64,000 nucleotides of DNA from Roseinatronobacter thiooxidans (GCF_001870675.1 NZ_MEHT01000007.1:205947-269946), one strand, 5' to 3'; positions 52,830 to 63,239 are shown, counted from the stretch's first letter. Notes: a model not told the origin generated them from the letters alone. A program made the numbers and translations.

Positions 52830-55493
52830 ATGACGCATACCCCGCCGCCTTGGGCCAGTTCCGCCGAAGATGTCTTGCACGCGCTGGACGCCACACCCAA
52901 GGGGCTTGACGCTGCACAGTTGCGTAAGCGGCTTGACACCTATGGCCCCAATATTCTGCCAGCCGCCCCGCGCCCCGGCCCCTTGGCGCGGCTTGCGCGC
53001 CAGTTCAACAACCTGCTGATTCTTGTACTGATCGCGGCGGCGGTCATTACCGTGCTGCTGGGGCACTGGATTGACACAGGTGTGATCATGGCAGTGGTGA
53101 TTATCAATGCCGTGATCGGCTTTGTGCAGGAAGGCAAGGCAGAAGCCGCACTTGACGCGCTGCGCGACATGCTGGCGCCCAAGGCCAATGTCATTCGCGC
53201 AGGCCAGCGCATGGCGGTGGCGGGGGCCGATCTGGTGCCGGGTGACATTGTCATACTGGAAGCAGGCGACAAGGTGCCCGCCGATCTGCGCCTGATCGAA
53301 GTCTCTGGCATGACTGTTGAAGAGGCAATCTTGACAGGCGAGTCGGTGCCTGTGCGCAAGGCCACGGCAGCGGTCGCGGCCGATGCCGATCTGGGCGACC
53401 GCGCGCCCATGGCCTTCAGCGGCACGATGGTGGCCGAAGGGACAGGGCGCGGCGTGGTCACCGCCACGGCCGAGCAAACCGAAATCGGGCGCATCAGTAC
53501 GCTTATGTCGAATGTGCAAAGCCTGAAAACCCCCCTGATCCGCCAGATGGAGGTGTTTGCAAAATACCTGACAGGGTTCATCCTTGTGCTGGCCTCTGGC
53601 ATTCTGGCCTTTACCCTGACCCTGCGCGACATGCCGTTTGCCGAAGCGTTCATGATCGTGGTGGGCCTGTTCGTGGCCGCCATTCCCGAAGGGCTGCCCG
53701 CTGTTCTGACAGTGACGCTGGCGATTGGCGTGCAATCCATGGCGCGGCGCAATGCGATCATCCGCCGCCTGCCGATTATTGAAACACTGGGGGCAGTCTC
53801 GACCATCTGTTCGGACAAAACCGGCACCCTGACGCGCAATGAAATGATGGTCGCCAGTGCCGTGACAGCGCATGAAGTCGTCGAAATCACAGGCCAGGGC
53901 TATGCGCCCGAGGGCGAGGTCAAGGGCGGCGATCAAGACATCCTTGCGGCAATGGCGCAGGTCGCGGCACTGTGCAACACCGCAGCGCTTGTGCAGGGTG
54001 ACAAGGGCTGGCGGGTCGAAGGCGACCCGATGGAAGGCGCACTTCTGGCTTTCGCAGGCAAGCTGGGGGCCGAGTTTGAAAACCGCCCCGACCCGCGCGC
54101 CAGCATCCCTTTCGATGCCCGCTACCGCTATATGGCGGTGCTGCATGACGGGATGGTGCTGCTCAAGGGCGCACCGGAACGCATATTGGCCCATTGCGAC
54201 ACCCAACTGGGCAAGCAGGGCAACACGCCCTTGGACAAACCCTATTGGGACCGCGCCGCGCAGCACATCGCCAATGACGGCCAGCGCGTTCTGGCCCTTG
54301 CGCAAATGCCGCTGGAAAGTGGCGATCTGTCCCATGATGCGGTCGCCAGCGGGCTGACCTTGCTGGGTCTGGTCGGCCTGATCGACCCGCCCCGTCCCGA
54401 GGCCATCGCCGCTGTGGCCGAGTGTCACAGCGCGGGCATTTCGGTCAAGATGATCACGGGCGACCATGCAGGCACCGCAGCCGCCATTGGCCGCCAGATC
54501 GGGTTGCGCCAGACCGACCAGCCCCTGACCGGCGCCGAGATTGACCAGATGGATGACGCCACGCTGGAAGCCGCGATCAAGCGCACCGATATTTTCGCCC
54601 GCACCAGCCCCGAACACAAGCTGCGGCTGGTTGAGGCGCTGCAAGCGCGCGGGCAGGTTGTGGCCATGACAGGGGACGGGGTGAATGACGCCCCTGCCCT
54701 GAAACGCGCCGATGCCGGCATTGCCATGGGCCAGAAAGGGTCCGAGGCCGCGCGCGAGGCGTCGGATTTCGTGCTGGCAGATGACAATTTCGCCTCGATC
54801 GCCGAGGCAGTGAAACAGGGCCGCACGGTCTATGCCAACCTGAAAAAAGTCATCACCTTTCTGTTGCCCGTCAATGGCGGCGAGTCGATCTCGCTGATCA
54901 TTGCCGTGCTGTTCGGGCTGATGCTGCCGATCACGCCCTTGCAAATACTCTGGGTGAATATGGTCAGCTCTGTCGCGCTTGCCATGTCACTGGCCTTCGA
55001 GCGCCCCGAGGCCGCGATCATGCGCCAGCCCCCCCGCCGCGCCAATGCCCCGATCCTGTCACGCTTCATCCTGTGGCGGGTGTTTCTTGTCTCGATCCTG
55101 TTCGCGATGGGAATTTTCGGCCAGTTCGCACTGGCGCAAATGCAAGGTGCCGGTCTGGATGAGGCGCGCACCATGGCATTGAACACGCTTGTGGCAATGG
55201 AAGTGTTCTATCTGTTTTCCGTGCGCTACCGGCATGGCTGGTCGATCAGCTGGCAAGGCGTGAAAGGCACGCCAGCCGTGCTGCTTGCCGTGGCCATTGT
55301 CGTCGTGCTGCAAGCGGGCTTCACCTATCTGCCCTTCATGCAGGCGCTGTTTGACACAGTCGCGCTTGGCCCATGGCAGATCGCGCAATGCGCGCTTGCA
55401 GGGGTCATCTTGCTGCTGGTGCTGGAGGTCGACAAACACGCCGCCAGCCTGTGGAAGCGGCTGGGCGCGGATATGAGGGCGGCGCGGGAATAA
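52830..55493 (+). CDS. P2-type cation-transporting ATPase
   Basis: 887 aa, full P-type layout: actuator ILTGESVPVRK, M4 AAIPEGLPAVLTVTLAIG (PEGL), phosphorylation site SDKTGTLTRNE, hinge MTGDGVNDAPALKRADAGIAMG, and a C-terminal set of helices with ILWVNMVSSVALAMSLAFE. The M4 motif is that of Ca2+ or Na+/K+-type pumps, but M6 lacks the TDG of SERCA pumps, so the ion is not certain. It begins with a short cytoplasmic cation-ATPase N-domain. Confidence 0.9.
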   Translation: MTHTPPPWASSAEDVLHALDATPKGLDAAQLRKRLDTYGPNILPAAPRPGPLARLARQFNNLLILVLIAAAVITVLLGHWIDTGVIMAVVIINAVIGFVQEGKAEAALDALRDMLAPKANVIRAGQRMAVAGADLVPGDIVILEAGDKVPADLRLIEVSGMTVEEAILTGESVPVRKATAAVAADADLGDRAPMAFSGTMVAEGTGRGVVTATAEQTEIGRISTLMSNVQSLKTPLIRQMEVFAKYLTGFILVLASGILAFTLTLRDMPFAEAFMIVVGLFVAAIPEGLPAVLTVTLAIGVQSMARRNAIIRRLPIIETLGAVSTICSDKTGTLTRNEMMVASAVTAHEVVEITGQGYAPEGEVKGGDQDILAAMAQVAALCNTAALVQGDKGWRVEGDPMEGALLAFAGKLGAEFENRPDPRASIPFDARYRYMAVLHDGMVLLKGAPERILAHCDTQLGKQGNTPLDKPYWDRAAQHIANDGQRVLALAQMPLESGDLSHDAVASGLTLLGLVGLIDPPRPEAIAAVAECHSAGISVKMITGDHAGTAAAIGRQIGLRQTDQPLTGAEIDQMDDATLEAAIKRTDIFARTSPEHKLRLVEALQARGQVVAMTGDGVNDAPALKRADAGIAMGQKGSEAAREASDFVLADDNFASIAEAVKQGRTVYANLKKVITFLLPVNGGESISLIIAVLFGLMLPITPLQILWVNMVSSVALAMSLAFERPEAAIMRQPPRRANAPILSRFILWRVFLVSILFAMGIFGQFALAQMQGAGLDEARTMALNTLVAMEVFYLFSVRYRHGWSISWQGVKGTPAVLLAVAIVVVLQAGFTYLPFMQALFDTVALGPWQIAQCALAGVILLLVLEVDKHAASLWKRLGADMRAARE

Positions 55494-55496
55494 CCC

Positions 55497-56225
55497 TCAG
55501 GTCATAAGCCCTGCCTGCTTGAGCGCGGCAATATAGCCACGGCTGACAGGGACCACCGCGCCATCCCGCATCATCAGGGTGACGCGACCCTGTTTGCGCC
55601 GGACCTCTCGAATACCGCTGCGCGCCACCCAGTGCGACCGATGCACCCGCAGCCCTGCCTTGCCCAATTCGTTCTCTGCATCACTCATGCGCATCAGAAT
55701 CAGGTCTGCGCCTTTCTCTGTCACCACTTGCAAATAGTGATCCTGCGCTTCCAGCCGGATCAACTCTGCGCGTATCTGCACAGGCAGCCGCGCCAGAAAC
55801 TTTGTGTGCGCAGCCGGGTCCGCGCGCGGCTGGAACCAGCGAAACAGCGCATGAACACCCCCCGAGATTACCAGAATGATGAAAACCAGCCAAAGCCATT
55901 GCGCGCCCCTTCCCCACTCTTCAAACAGATAGCTGTTCAGCAGCCAGACCAGACTTGCCATGATCATGGCATAGGCAACCACCAGCCCCAGACGCAACGC
56001 CTGCCCCTGCCGCATGGCTCGGCCCAATCGGACAAGCGCGCGGTCCAGCATGATCGCCACAGCCACAACACCCGCCCAGTAGAATGCGCGCGGCACGACC
56101 GCCAAGGCTTCCATCGTGCCGAAGGGTCCGGCGAGCGTCGCAAGCACACTCACCCCTGCCCAGACAGCTAGAAGCGCCTGCCATTCACGAAGCGCGGAGT
56201 GCAGAGCGTTGCCAGACGCAGCCAT
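55497..56225 (-). CDS. LytTR-type regulator with membrane N-terminus
   Basis: 242 aa. Four helices (~15-130) are followed by a LytTR DNA-binding domain (~145-240: AELIRLEAQDHYLQVVTEKGADLILMRMSDAENEL, RVHRSHWVARSGIREV, VPVSRGYIAALKQAGL). It is a membrane-bound one-component regulator whose signal is unknown. ATG 56225 has AAGGG upstream but overlaps one of three direct repeats that may be its own site, so a later start is possible. It is divergent from a DUF2306-like gene and convergent with the ATPase gene. Confidence 0.85.
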   Translation of the reverse strand: MAASGNALHSALREWQALLAVWAGVSVLATLAGPFGTMEALAVVPRAFYWAGVVAVAIMLDRALVRLGRAMRQGQALRLGLVVAYAMIMASLVWLLNSYLFEEWGRGAQWLWLVFIILVISGGVHALFRWFQPRADPAAHTKFLARLPVQIRAELIRLEAQDHYLQVVTEKGADLILMRMSDAENELGKAGLRVHRSHWVARSGIREVRRKQGRVTLMMRDGAVVPVSRGYIAALKQAGLMT

Positions 56226-56254
56226 TCACGAAGCCCTTGTACCATTCACGCAGC
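56181..56254. promoter_or_regulatory. Three direct repeats, candidate LytTR binding sites
   Basis: CCATTCACGAAGC at 56181-56193 and 56222-56234, and CCATTCACGCAGC at 56242-56254. The last two have a 20-base period and the first lies 41 bases away, so all sit on one face of the helix. LytTR proteins bind paired direct repeats with about this spacing. Confidence 0.6.
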
Positions 56255-56329
56255 CAGTATTGCCGCGAGAAACAACGCTTGGCAAACCCTCGAAGCAGAC
56301 AAAAGACAGCTCTCGAAAGGTATTTTACA

Positions 56330-56728
56330 ATGAACTTAGCCCCCTTGACGCAGGCCAGTCTGGCCATCCAGATCCACACGGTTGCAGCCCTGCTGGTAAT
56401 TTGCCTGACCGTGCTGATTTTCACCCGCCCGCGCGGGTCGCGCGCGCACCGCCAGCTTGGCTGGCTTTGGGTCACCACCATGTTGGGTGTTGCCGTTTCA
56501 AGCTTCTGGATCACGCATGGTGGCCCGGTATTCGGCTATAGCTGGATTCACCTGCTCTCGGTCTACGTCATCGGCGGGATTGTCTATGCGCTATGGCAAA
56601 TCCGGCGCGGGCGCGTGGCGCAGCATCGCGGCATGATGCTGGGCATGGTCTGGGGCGGGCTGGTCATTGCCGGTGCCTTCACCCTGATCCCCGGCCGCAT
56701 CATGCATGCTGTGCTGATCGGCGGTTAA
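56330..56728 (+). CDS. DUF2306-like small membrane protein
   Basis: 132 aa, four helices: [60 protein letters not shown] and [23 protein letters not shown]. The pattern with paired His and Arg matches DUF2306 proteins; function unknown. AAAGG precedes ATG 56330. Divergent from the LytTR gene and the obvious candidate for its target, as LytTR genes are often beside membrane-protein targets. The 3' end overlaps folD by four bases, convergently. Confidence 0.75.
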   Translation: MNLAPLTQASLAIQIHTVAALLVICLTVLIFTRPRGSRAHRQLGWLWVTTMLGVAVSSFWITHGGPVFGYSWIHLLSVYVIGGIVYALWQIRRGRVAQHRGMMLGMVWGGLVIAGAFTLIPGRIMHAVLIGG

Positions 56729-57615
56729 GCGGTCAGCCCCTCTGGCTCTGGCAGGCCATGTGCGCGGCATGCCGCTGTGACCGTATTGGCCAAAAGGCAG
56801 GCGATGGTCATCGGCCCCACCCCACCCGGCACAGGTGTGATCGCGCCCGCAACCTGAGCCGCGCTTTCAAAATGGACATCGCCCACCAGCTTGGTCTTGT
56901 CGCCATGCGCAACACGGTTGATCCCCACATCAATCACGGTGGCACCGGGCTTGACCCAATCGCCCGGAATCATCTCGGGCCGCCCCACAGCAGCCACCAG
57001 AATATCCGCGCCCCGACAAATGGCGGGCAAATCCTTGCTGCGCGAATGGGCGATCGTCACCGTGCAGCTGTCGCCCAGCAACAGCTGCGCCATCGGCTTG
57101 CCCACAATATTGGACCGCCCCACCACAACCGCATTCATGCCAGACAGGCTGCCATGATGCGCGCGCAGCATCATCAGGCACCCTAGCGGCGTGCAGGGCA
57201 CCATCGACTTTTGCCCGGTCCCCAACAGCCCCACATTGGAAATGTGAAAGCCGTCCACATCCTTGGCGGGATCAATCGCATTGATCACCAGATCGGAATC
57301 GATATGCGATGGCAGCGGCAACTGCACAAGAATGCCGTGAATTTCGGGATCAGCATTCAATCTGGCGATCAGCGCCAACAGGTCTGATTGGGGCGTGCCC
57401 GCATCCAGCCTATGTTCGAAAGAGGCCATGCCCACTTCGACCGTCAGCTTCCCCTTCGAGCGCACATAGACCTGACTGGCCGGATCTTCGCCCACCAGAA
57501 CCACCGCCAGCCCGGGTGTCAGATCGTGCTGGTCCTTCAACATCGCAACCTGATCTGCGACCCGTGCGCGAACCTGCGCCGCAAAAGCTTTTCCATCAAT
57601 AATATGTGCTGTCAT
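56725..57615 (-). CDS. folD: Methylenetetrahydrofolate dehydrogenase/cyclohydrolase
   Basis: 296 aa. [23 protein letters not shown] (catalytic Lys), [41 protein letters not shown] and [15 protein letters not shown] are diagnostic. It interconverts methylene-, methenyl- and formyl-THF. The start lies five bases after the chorismate mutase stop; together with fhs it supplies C1-folate for purines, fMet and serine-cycle type metabolism. Confidence 0.95.
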   Translation of the reverse strand: MTAHIIDGKAFAAQVRARVADQVAMLKDQHDLTPGLAVVLVGEDPASQVYVRSKGKLTVEVGMASFEHRLDAGTPQSDLLALIARLNADPEIHGILVQLPLPSHIDSDLVINAIDPAKDVDGFHISNVGLLGTGQKSMVPCTPLGCLMMLRAHHGSLSGMNAVVVGRSNIVGKPMAQLLLGDSCTVTIAHSRSKDLPAICRGADILVAAVGRPEMIPGDWVKPGATVIDVGINRVAHGDKTKLVGDVHFESAAQVAGAITPVPGGVGPMTIACLLANTVTAACRAHGLPEPEGLTA

Positions 57616-57620
57616 CTCAT

Positions 57621-57926
57621 CTATTCCTGTTCATCCCGGCCCAGCGTTTTCTCTTCCCGCGCGATTGACCAGTCTATCAGTTGCGACCACACACCTTCGG
57701 CAAGGTCAGGGTCCAACCCTTTTGCAACTGCCTCTGCGCGGACATTGGCCTTCACTTCGTTTACCCGCGCGCCGATCCGGGCTGGCAAGCCCTCGGCGGG
57801 CTTCAACTGCGCCGCGCGGTCAATATAGCCTGCGCGCTCTGCCAGCAGGGCAATCAGCTGGCGGTCCAGCCGGTCAATCTGCACACGAAGTTCGGCCATA
57901 TTTCGGCATTCAGAAGGAAGACGCAT
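57621..57926 (-). CDS. Chorismate mutase (AroQ type)
   Basis: 101 aa, all-helical: [32 protein letters not shown], with the catalytic Arg and Lys pattern, then [14 protein letters not shown]. It converts chorismate to prephenate for Phe and Tyr. Such short proteins in alphaproteobacteria may instead resemble isochorismate-pyruvate lyase (PchB); that alternative remains. It is placed between fhs and folD in one direction. Confidence 0.82.
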   Translation of the reverse strand: MRLPSECRNMAELRVQIDRLDRQLIALLAERAGYIDRAAQLKPAEGLPARIGARVNEVKANVRAEAVAKGLDPDLAEGVWSQLIDWSIAREEKTLGRDEQE

Positions 57927-57997
57927 CAGCACACCATATCTTGTCGCATATTGGCGTCCTACCGCCCCAGCGCCACGGGTGCAATGCGGCGCATTTG

Positions 57998-58053
57998 CGG
58001 GATGGTGGGTGGGGCGATGCGCGCTTGCGCGCGAGCGCCGTCCACCATCCCGC
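57998..58053. repeat. Inverted repeat between fhs and the chorismate mutase gene
   Basis: GCGGGATGGTGG (57998-58009) is perfectly complementary to CCACCATCCCGC (58042-58053), enclosing a GC-rich segment with its own GCGCGC-TTG-CGCGC core. It starts five bases after the fhs stop. No T run, so not a standard terminator. Confidence 0.6.
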
Positions 58054-58057
58054 GCGA

Positions 58058-59734
58058 TCAGAACAACCCTTCGATCAGCCCTTCGTCATTAAAGCGGATC
58101 GATTGCGCCGCAGGTTTGCGCGGCAGGCCCGGCATGGTCATGATCTCGCCGCAGATCACCACGATAAACCCGGCCCCTGCCGCCAGCCGCACTTCGCGCA
58201 CAGGCACCGAATGGTTGTCAGGCGCGCCCCGCAGGGCTGGATCGGTTGTGAAAGAATATTGCGTCTTGGCCATGCAGATCGGCAGATGCCCATAGCCCGC
58301 CGCTTCCCATTCCTTCAGCTGGTTGCGGATCTTGGCATCGGCCAGCACCTCATCCGCGCGGTAGATGCGGCGGGCAATGGTCTCGATCTTCTCGAAAAGC
58401 GGCATGTCATCGGCGTAAATCGGGGCAAATTGCGCCACTTCGCTATCGGCCAGCTCGGCCACGCGGGTTGCCAGCGCACTGATCCCTTTGGACCCTTCCG
58501 CCCAGTGGTGGCACAAGATCGCCTCGGTGCCCAATGCGGCCACATAATCCTTGACCGCCTGCACTTCGGCCGGTGTGTCGGAATGGAAATGGTTGATCGC
58601 CACCACAACCGGCACCCCGAAAGATTTCACATTCTCGATGTGGCGCCCCAGATTCGGGCATCCTTTTTCCACCGCGCTGACATTTTCCGAACCCAAATCC
58701 GCTTTTGCCACGCCGCCATTCATCTTCATCGCGCGCACTGTTGCCACGATCACCGCAACAGCAGGTTTCAGCCCCGCCTTGCGGCATTTGATGTTGAAAA
58801 ACTTCTCGGCACCCAGATCGGCCCCGAAACCCGCCTCGGTCACCACATAATCGGCCAGCCCCAGCGCGGTCTGTGTCGCCACGACCGAATTGCAGCCATG
58901 CGCGATATTGGCGAATGGGCCGCCATGCACGAAAGCGGGGTTATTCTCCAGCGTTTGCACCAGATTGGGTTGCATCGCATCTTTCAGCAGCACCGTCATC
59001 GCGCCTTCTGCGGCGATGTCGCGGCAATAGATGGGCGTCTTGTCGCGGCGGTAAGCGACGACGATATCGCCCAGACGGCGCTGCAAATCTTCCAGATCTG
59101 CGGCAAGGCACAGAATCGCCATCACCTCGGATGCCACGGTAATGTCAAACCCCGTCTGGCGGGCAAACCCGTTCGAGACGCCGCCCAAGGACACAACCAT
59201 GTCGCGCAGCGCGCGGTCGTTCATGTCCATCACGCGCCGCCATGTGATGCGCCGCTCGTCAATCTCCAGCTCGTTGCCCCAGTAGATATGGTTGTCAATC
59301 ATCGCAGACAGCAGATTATGCGCAGAGGTGATCGCGTGGAAATCGCCGGTGAAATGCAGGTTCATATCTTCCATGGGCACGACCTGCGCATAGCCGCCCC
59401 CCGCAGCGCCCCCTTTCATGCCGAAATTCGGCCCGAGCGAGGCTTCGCGGATACAGATTGCCGCGTGTTTGCCGATGGCATTCAACCCGTCGCCCAAACC
59501 CACTGTGGTGGTGGTTTTCCCCTCGCCCGCCGGAGTGGGGTTGATCGCTGTCACAAGGATCAGCTTGCCGCGCTTGCGCCCGCGCGCATCGGCCACGAAT
59601 TCCTGACTGACCTTGGCCTTGTCATGCCCGAAAGGCAGCAGATGTTCGCTTGGAATGCCCAGCTTTGCGCCGATTTCCTGAATCGGTTTTTTCTTTGCTT
59701 CGCGTGCGATTTCGATGTCGGTTTTGAAAGTCAT
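58058..59734 (-). CDS. fhs: Formate-tetrahydrofolate ligase
   Basis: 558 aa, the usual length. [22 protein letters not shown] (P-loop), [34 protein letters not shown] and [19 protein letters not shown] are diagnostic. It uses ATP to join formate to THF, feeding C1 units into folate metabolism; typical of serine-cycle organisms and many Rhodobacteraceae. GGGAAA precedes ATG 59734. Confidence 0.96.
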   Translation of the reverse strand: MTFKTDIEIAREAKKKPIQEIGAKLGIPSEHLLPFGHDKAKVSQEFVADARGRKRGKLILVTAINPTPAGEGKTTTTVGLGDGLNAIGKHAAICIREASLGPNFGMKGGAAGGGYAQVVPMEDMNLHFTGDFHAITSAHNLLSAMIDNHIYWGNELEIDERRITWRRVMDMNDRALRDMVVSLGGVSNGFARQTGFDITVASEVMAILCLAADLEDLQRRLGDIVVAYRRDKTPIYCRDIAAEGAMTVLLKDAMQPNLVQTLENNPAFVHGGPFANIAHGCNSVVATQTALGLADYVVTEAGFGADLGAEKFFNIKCRKAGLKPAVAVIVATVRAMKMNGGVAKADLGSENVSAVEKGCPNLGRHIENVKSFGVPVVVAINHFHSDTPAEVQAVKDYVAALGTEAILCHHWAEGSKGISALATRVAELADSEVAQFAPIYADDMPLFEKIETIARRIYRADEVLADAKIRNQLKEWEAAGYGHLPICMAKTQYSFTTDPALRGAPDNHSVPVREVRLAAGAGFIVVICGEIMTMPGLPRKPAAQSIRFNDEGLIEGLF

Positions 59735-59891
59735 GTCAATTTCCCTGCGGCTCTGTGTCGCTCATGGGTCGATATAGCGGGCCGGATGCCGCGACACAGC
59801 CGCGATTACGACATTTCGGACGCTGTATGCGCCGCCCCCATTTCCGATCGGAAACCCCTGTGACAATCCGCGCCACGCGGCGCAGAAACGC

Positions 59892-59919
59892 AAAAGGCGC
59901 GGGCTGCACTGCCCGCGCC
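59892..59919 (-). terminator. Terminator after asd
   Basis: GGCGCGGGC / GCCCGCGCC stem, six-base loop; on the minus strand it ends in TTTT. Confidence 0.75.
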
Positions 59920-59942
59920 GTATTTGCATCACGCCAAAGCGA

Positions 59943-60965
59943 TCAGCCTTTCTTCAGGCACCGATTTCCCAGCACTTCGGCAATCTGTACCGCGTTCAAT
60001 GCAGCACCCTTGCGCAAATTGTCCGACACGCACCACAGGTTCAGCCCGTTATCTATGGTCGAATCCTGCCGGATACGGCTGATATAGGTTGCATATTCGC
60101 CCACACATTCCACCGGCGTCATGTAGCCCCCCGGCTCGCGTTTATCGATCACCAGAATACCGGGCGACTCGCGCAGGATATCGCGCGCTTCTTCTTCATC
60201 CAGAAAATCCTCGAACTCGATATTGATGGATTCGGAATGGCCCACGAAGACCGGCACGCGCACGCAAGTTGCGGTTACCTTGATCGATTTATCCATGATC
60301 TTCTTGGTTTCGGCGACCATCTTCCATTCTTCCTTGGTCGAGCCGTCATCCAGAAACACATCGATATGCGGGATCACGTTGAACGCGATCTGCTTTGGAT
60401 AGACCGACGGGGCCACTTCCTGACCGGGCACATACAGGCCCTTGGTCTGGTTCCACAGCTCGTCAATCGCTTCCTTGCCCGAACCCGACACGGATTGGTA
60501 GGTGCTGACCACCACCCGCTTGATCCGCGCGCGGTCATGCAGGGGCTTCAGCGCCACAACCATCTGCGCGGTCGAGCAGTTGGGGTTGGCGATGATGTTT
60601 TTCTTGGTGTAGCCGTCAATCGCTTCGGCATTCACCTCGGGCACAACCAGCGGCACATCGGGGTCGTAGCGATACAGCGAGGAGTTGTCGATCACCACAC
60701 AGCCGGTCTTGGCCGCGCGCGGCGCATAGGTCTTGGTGGCTTCGCCACCAATCGCAAACAGCGCAATGTCCCAGCCGGTGAAGTCAAACTGCTCCAGATC
60801 CTGACATTTCAGGGTTCTGTCGCCAAAGCTGACCTCGGTCCCCATCGAGCGGCGTGACGCCAGCGCCACGATCTCATCGACCGGAAATTCGCGCTCGGCC
60901 AGGATATTCAGCATCTCGCGGCCCACATTGCCCGTGGCACCAACGACGGCGATCTTGTAGCCCAT
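59943..60965 (-). CDS. asd: Aspartate-semialdehyde dehydrogenase
   Basis: 340 aa. N-terminal Rossmann start MGYKIAVVGATGNVGREML, the active-site NPNCSTAQMVVAL (Cys), QSVSGSGKEAIDEL and the substrate-binding RVPVFVGHSESINIEF. It makes aspartate semialdehyde for Lys, Met, Thr and diaminopimelate. AGGAG precedes ATG 60965. Confidence 0.96.
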   Translation of the reverse strand: MGYKIAVVGATGNVGREMLNILAEREFPVDEIVALASRRSMGTEVSFGDRTLKCQDLEQFDFTGWDIALFAIGGEATKTYAPRAAKTGCVVIDNSSLYRYDPDVPLVVPEVNAEAIDGYTKKNIIANPNCSTAQMVVALKPLHDRARIKRVVVSTYQSVSGSGKEAIDELWNQTKGLYVPGQEVAPSVYPKQIAFNVIPHIDVFLDDGSTKEEWKMVAETKKIMDKSIKVTATCVRVPVFVGHSESINIEFEDFLDEEEARDILRESPGILVIDKREPGGYMTPVECVGEYATYISRIRQDSTIDNGLNLWCVSDNLRKGAALNAVQIAEVLGNRCLKKG

Positions 60966-61029
60966 AATGGCTCTCCTTTTGAAACGTCGACGGGGGCATA
61001 GCGCAAATGCGGCGAAAGGGGAAGGGGCG

Positions 61030-62208
61030 CTAATCTGTCCGGTCGGTCGAGAAGGCGTATATTATGCACCCGATCAGCAGCAATAGCCCAAAGAACGCAA
61101 ACAATGCCTGATAGGCCAGTTCCGGCGAGGTTTGTGGTGCGAAGGCATGCACCCGCCCGCTGATAACCTGCAACACCCCGACCCCGCCGATGGAAAACAG
61201 GTTCAGCAGCGTGACCCCCCGCCCTGTCATATGCGCCGGAATAAAGCTGCGGCCATGCGCCATCATCATGGGAAAGGACGCGCCGAAAAAGCCCACAGCC
61301 GCGAACAGCACCGCCGCCTGCCAGAACCCCGCCAGCGGGAAGCCCCATAGCAGCCCAAGGCACAGCGCCCCCGCCAGATTGCCCGCAAGGATCACCCATT
61401 TGCGCGTGCCCAGCAACCGATCCAGCGGGCCATAGGCGAAATTGCCCGCAATCATGGCCAGCGCCATCAGCAAGCTGACCTGCCCGATGCCTGTCGCCCC
61501 CGCGGCATGGACATCGGTGTAATAGGGACCGACCCATAGCCCCCGCAACCCCGCCGCAGGCGCATAATTGACAAACAGCAGCGGGATCAGGAACCACAAA
61601 GCGGGAATGCGCAGCAGGCCCAGCACGCTGCCTTTCTCGCCTTTCGGTGCATCCACTTTGGGCGGGTCTTGGATGACGTTCCACAGCACCACAGACACCA
61701 GCGCCGTCACGCCCGCCAGCGCAAGGATGGAGGGGCGCCAGCCAAACATCTCGGCCGCCCATGCCATTGGCAAGGCCCCAAGGATATTCCCAAGCGAGCC
61801 GAACCCGATTACCGCCCCTGCAAGTGTGGCAAAAATCGCAGGCGGAAAGCTGCGCGCGAAGATGTAGTAAGACGCCATAAGCACCGGCGCGCAGCCAATC
61901 CCCAGCAGCGCCATTGCCAGATGCAGATGCAGCGCATTTTGTGCCAGCGCAAACACCACCGCACCCGCCGTGCCCCCTACCCCCAGCAAAACCGCTGTCG
62001 TCCGGCGTGGCCCGAACAGGTCCAGCGCCCAACCGACAGGCAGTTGCATGGCCGCAAATACCAGAAACCACAGCCCCGAGGACAGCGCCAGATCATCCGC
62101 TGTCACCCCGATATCGGATTGCAGCAGCCCCGACAGAACGGCCAGAAACGACCTGTAGAACTGGCTGAGCAGATAGCCGATAACCAGAAAGAAAAGCCCA
62201 AGTTTCAT
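61030..62208 (-). CDS. MFS transporter
   Basis: 392 aa with twelve predicted helices. Family landmarks: SQFYRSFLAVL in helix 1, LPVGWALDLFGPRRT after helix 2 (MFS loop motif), and the second-half equivalent GPLDRLLGTRKWV. Substrate unknown. No neighbour gives a clue; the start at ATG 62208 has only a weak site. Confidence 0.85.
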   Translation of the reverse strand: MKLGLFFLVIGYLLSQFYRSFLAVLSGLLQSDIGVTADDLALSSGLWFLVFAAMQLPVGWALDLFGPRRTTAVLLGVGGTAGAVVFALAQNALHLHLAMALLGIGCAPVLMASYYIFARSFPPAIFATLAGAVIGFGSLGNILGALPMAWAAEMFGWRPSILALAGVTALVSVVLWNVIQDPPKVDAPKGEKGSVLGLLRIPALWFLIPLLFVNYAPAAGLRGLWVGPYYTDVHAAGATGIGQVSLLMALAMIAGNFAYGPLDRLLGTRKWVILAGNLAGALCLGLLWGFPLAGFWQAAVLFAAVGFFGASFPMMMAHGRSFIPAHMTGRGVTLLNLFSIGGVGVLQVISGRVHAFAPQTSPELAYQALFAFFGLLLLIGCIIYAFSTDRTD

Positions 62209-62348
62209 CCCGCATGCCTATGTTTTTAGCATTTTGGAAAGTCGTATTTCACTTGTGAAGTGGTTGCAATGGCGCGTTTGCGCAGGTTTCGGGTCGCGTC
62301 ACAGGCGCGGCTGGGTTAGCCTGCGGGGATATTTGGGGAAAACACGCC

Positions 62349-63239
62349 ATGAAAGATGCACCCGCGGCTGAAGACAGCTATCATTACCAGATCGTCGCGC
62401 GCGCGATTGCCCTGATCGATGCGCCCGGCGGCGCACAGCGCAGCCTGCCCGATCTGGCGCAGGATATGGGCATGAGTCCGGCGCATTTTCAACGCGTGTT
62501 CAGCCAGTGGGCTGGTGTTTCTCCCAAGCGGTATCAGCAATACCTGACGCTTGGCCATGCGCGCAGGTTGCTGTCGGACCGCCTGACCACCCTGGAGGCA
62601 TCGCATGAACTGGGCCTGTCGGGGCAGGCGCGGTTGCATGATCTGTTTGTGCGCTGGGAAGCGATGACGCCGGGCGAATATGCCCGCCGTGGCGCGGGGC
62701 TAAGCATTCGTTACGGCTGGTTTGAAACACCCTTTGGCCGCGCTCTTGGCATGGCCAGCGCACGCGGTCTGTGTGGTCTGGCCTTTGCCGATGATGGCCA
62801 GCATGACACAATTCTGGCCGAAATGATGCACCGCTGGCCCAAGGCGCAGTATAGTGAGGATGCGCAGGCCGCAGCCCCTCATGTGGCGGCAGCCTTTGCG
62901 CAATCAGGACAGGCGCAGCTGCACCTGATCGGCACCCCGTTCCAGATCAAGGTATGGGAGGCGCTGTTGCAGGTGCCATCGGGCGAGGTCACCACCTATG
63001 GCGACATCGGCAGGGCCATCGGCATGGACCGCGCGGCGCGGGCCATAGGCACTGCTGTAGGGCGCAACCCGATAGGGTTTGTGTTGCCCTGCCACCGTTG
63101 CCTGCGCGGCAGCACCGGGGGCTTGGGGGGGTACCACTGGGGGGTGCCGCGCAAACGCGCAATGCTGGCATGGGAAGCCGCACGCCACGATGCAGCACCG
63201 CAGGCCCAAACTGGAAAAGCTGCGATAAAGGGAACGTGA
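62349..63239 (+). CDS. Ada-like AraC-HTH / O6-methylguanine-DNA methyltransferase
   Basis: 296 aa. N-terminal AraC-type HTH (~15-110: LPDLAQDMGMSPAHFQRVFSQWAGVSPKRYQQYLTLGHAR) and C-terminal methyltransferase (~125-280) with VWEALLQVPSGEVTTYGDIGRAIG, FVLPCHRCL (acceptor Cys) and GGLGGYHWGV. It lacks Ada's N-terminal zinc domain with the phosphotriester acceptor cysteine, so it can repair O6-alkylguanine but cannot be activated the way E. coli Ada is. Confidence 0.92.
   Translation: MKDAPAAEDSYHYQIVARAIALIDAPGGAQRSLPDLAQDMGMSPAHFQRVFSQWAGVSPKRYQQYLTLGHARRLLSDRLTTLEASHELGLSGQARLHDLFVRWEAMTPGEYARRGAGLSIRYGWFETPFGRALGMASARGLCGLAFADDGQHDTILAEMMHRWPKAQYSEDAQAAAPHVAAAFAQSGQAQLHLIGTPFQIKVWEALLQVPSGEVTTYGDIGRAIGMDRAARAIGTAVGRNPIGFVLPCHRCLRGSTGGLGGYHWGVPRKRAMLAWEAARHDAAPQAQTGKAAIKGT

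Noticed and set aside
52746..54944. 732-codon open frame on the minus strand opposite the P-type ATPase gene
   Set aside because: A shadow of a high-GC gene: it is His/Gln/Arg-rich without recognisable domains, while the plus strand encodes a complete P-type ATPase with all motifs.
57665..59863. 732-codon open frame on the plus strand opposite fhs and the chorismate mutase gene
   Set aside because: Same artefact; composition is biased to His/Arg/Gln and fhs on the other strand is intact.
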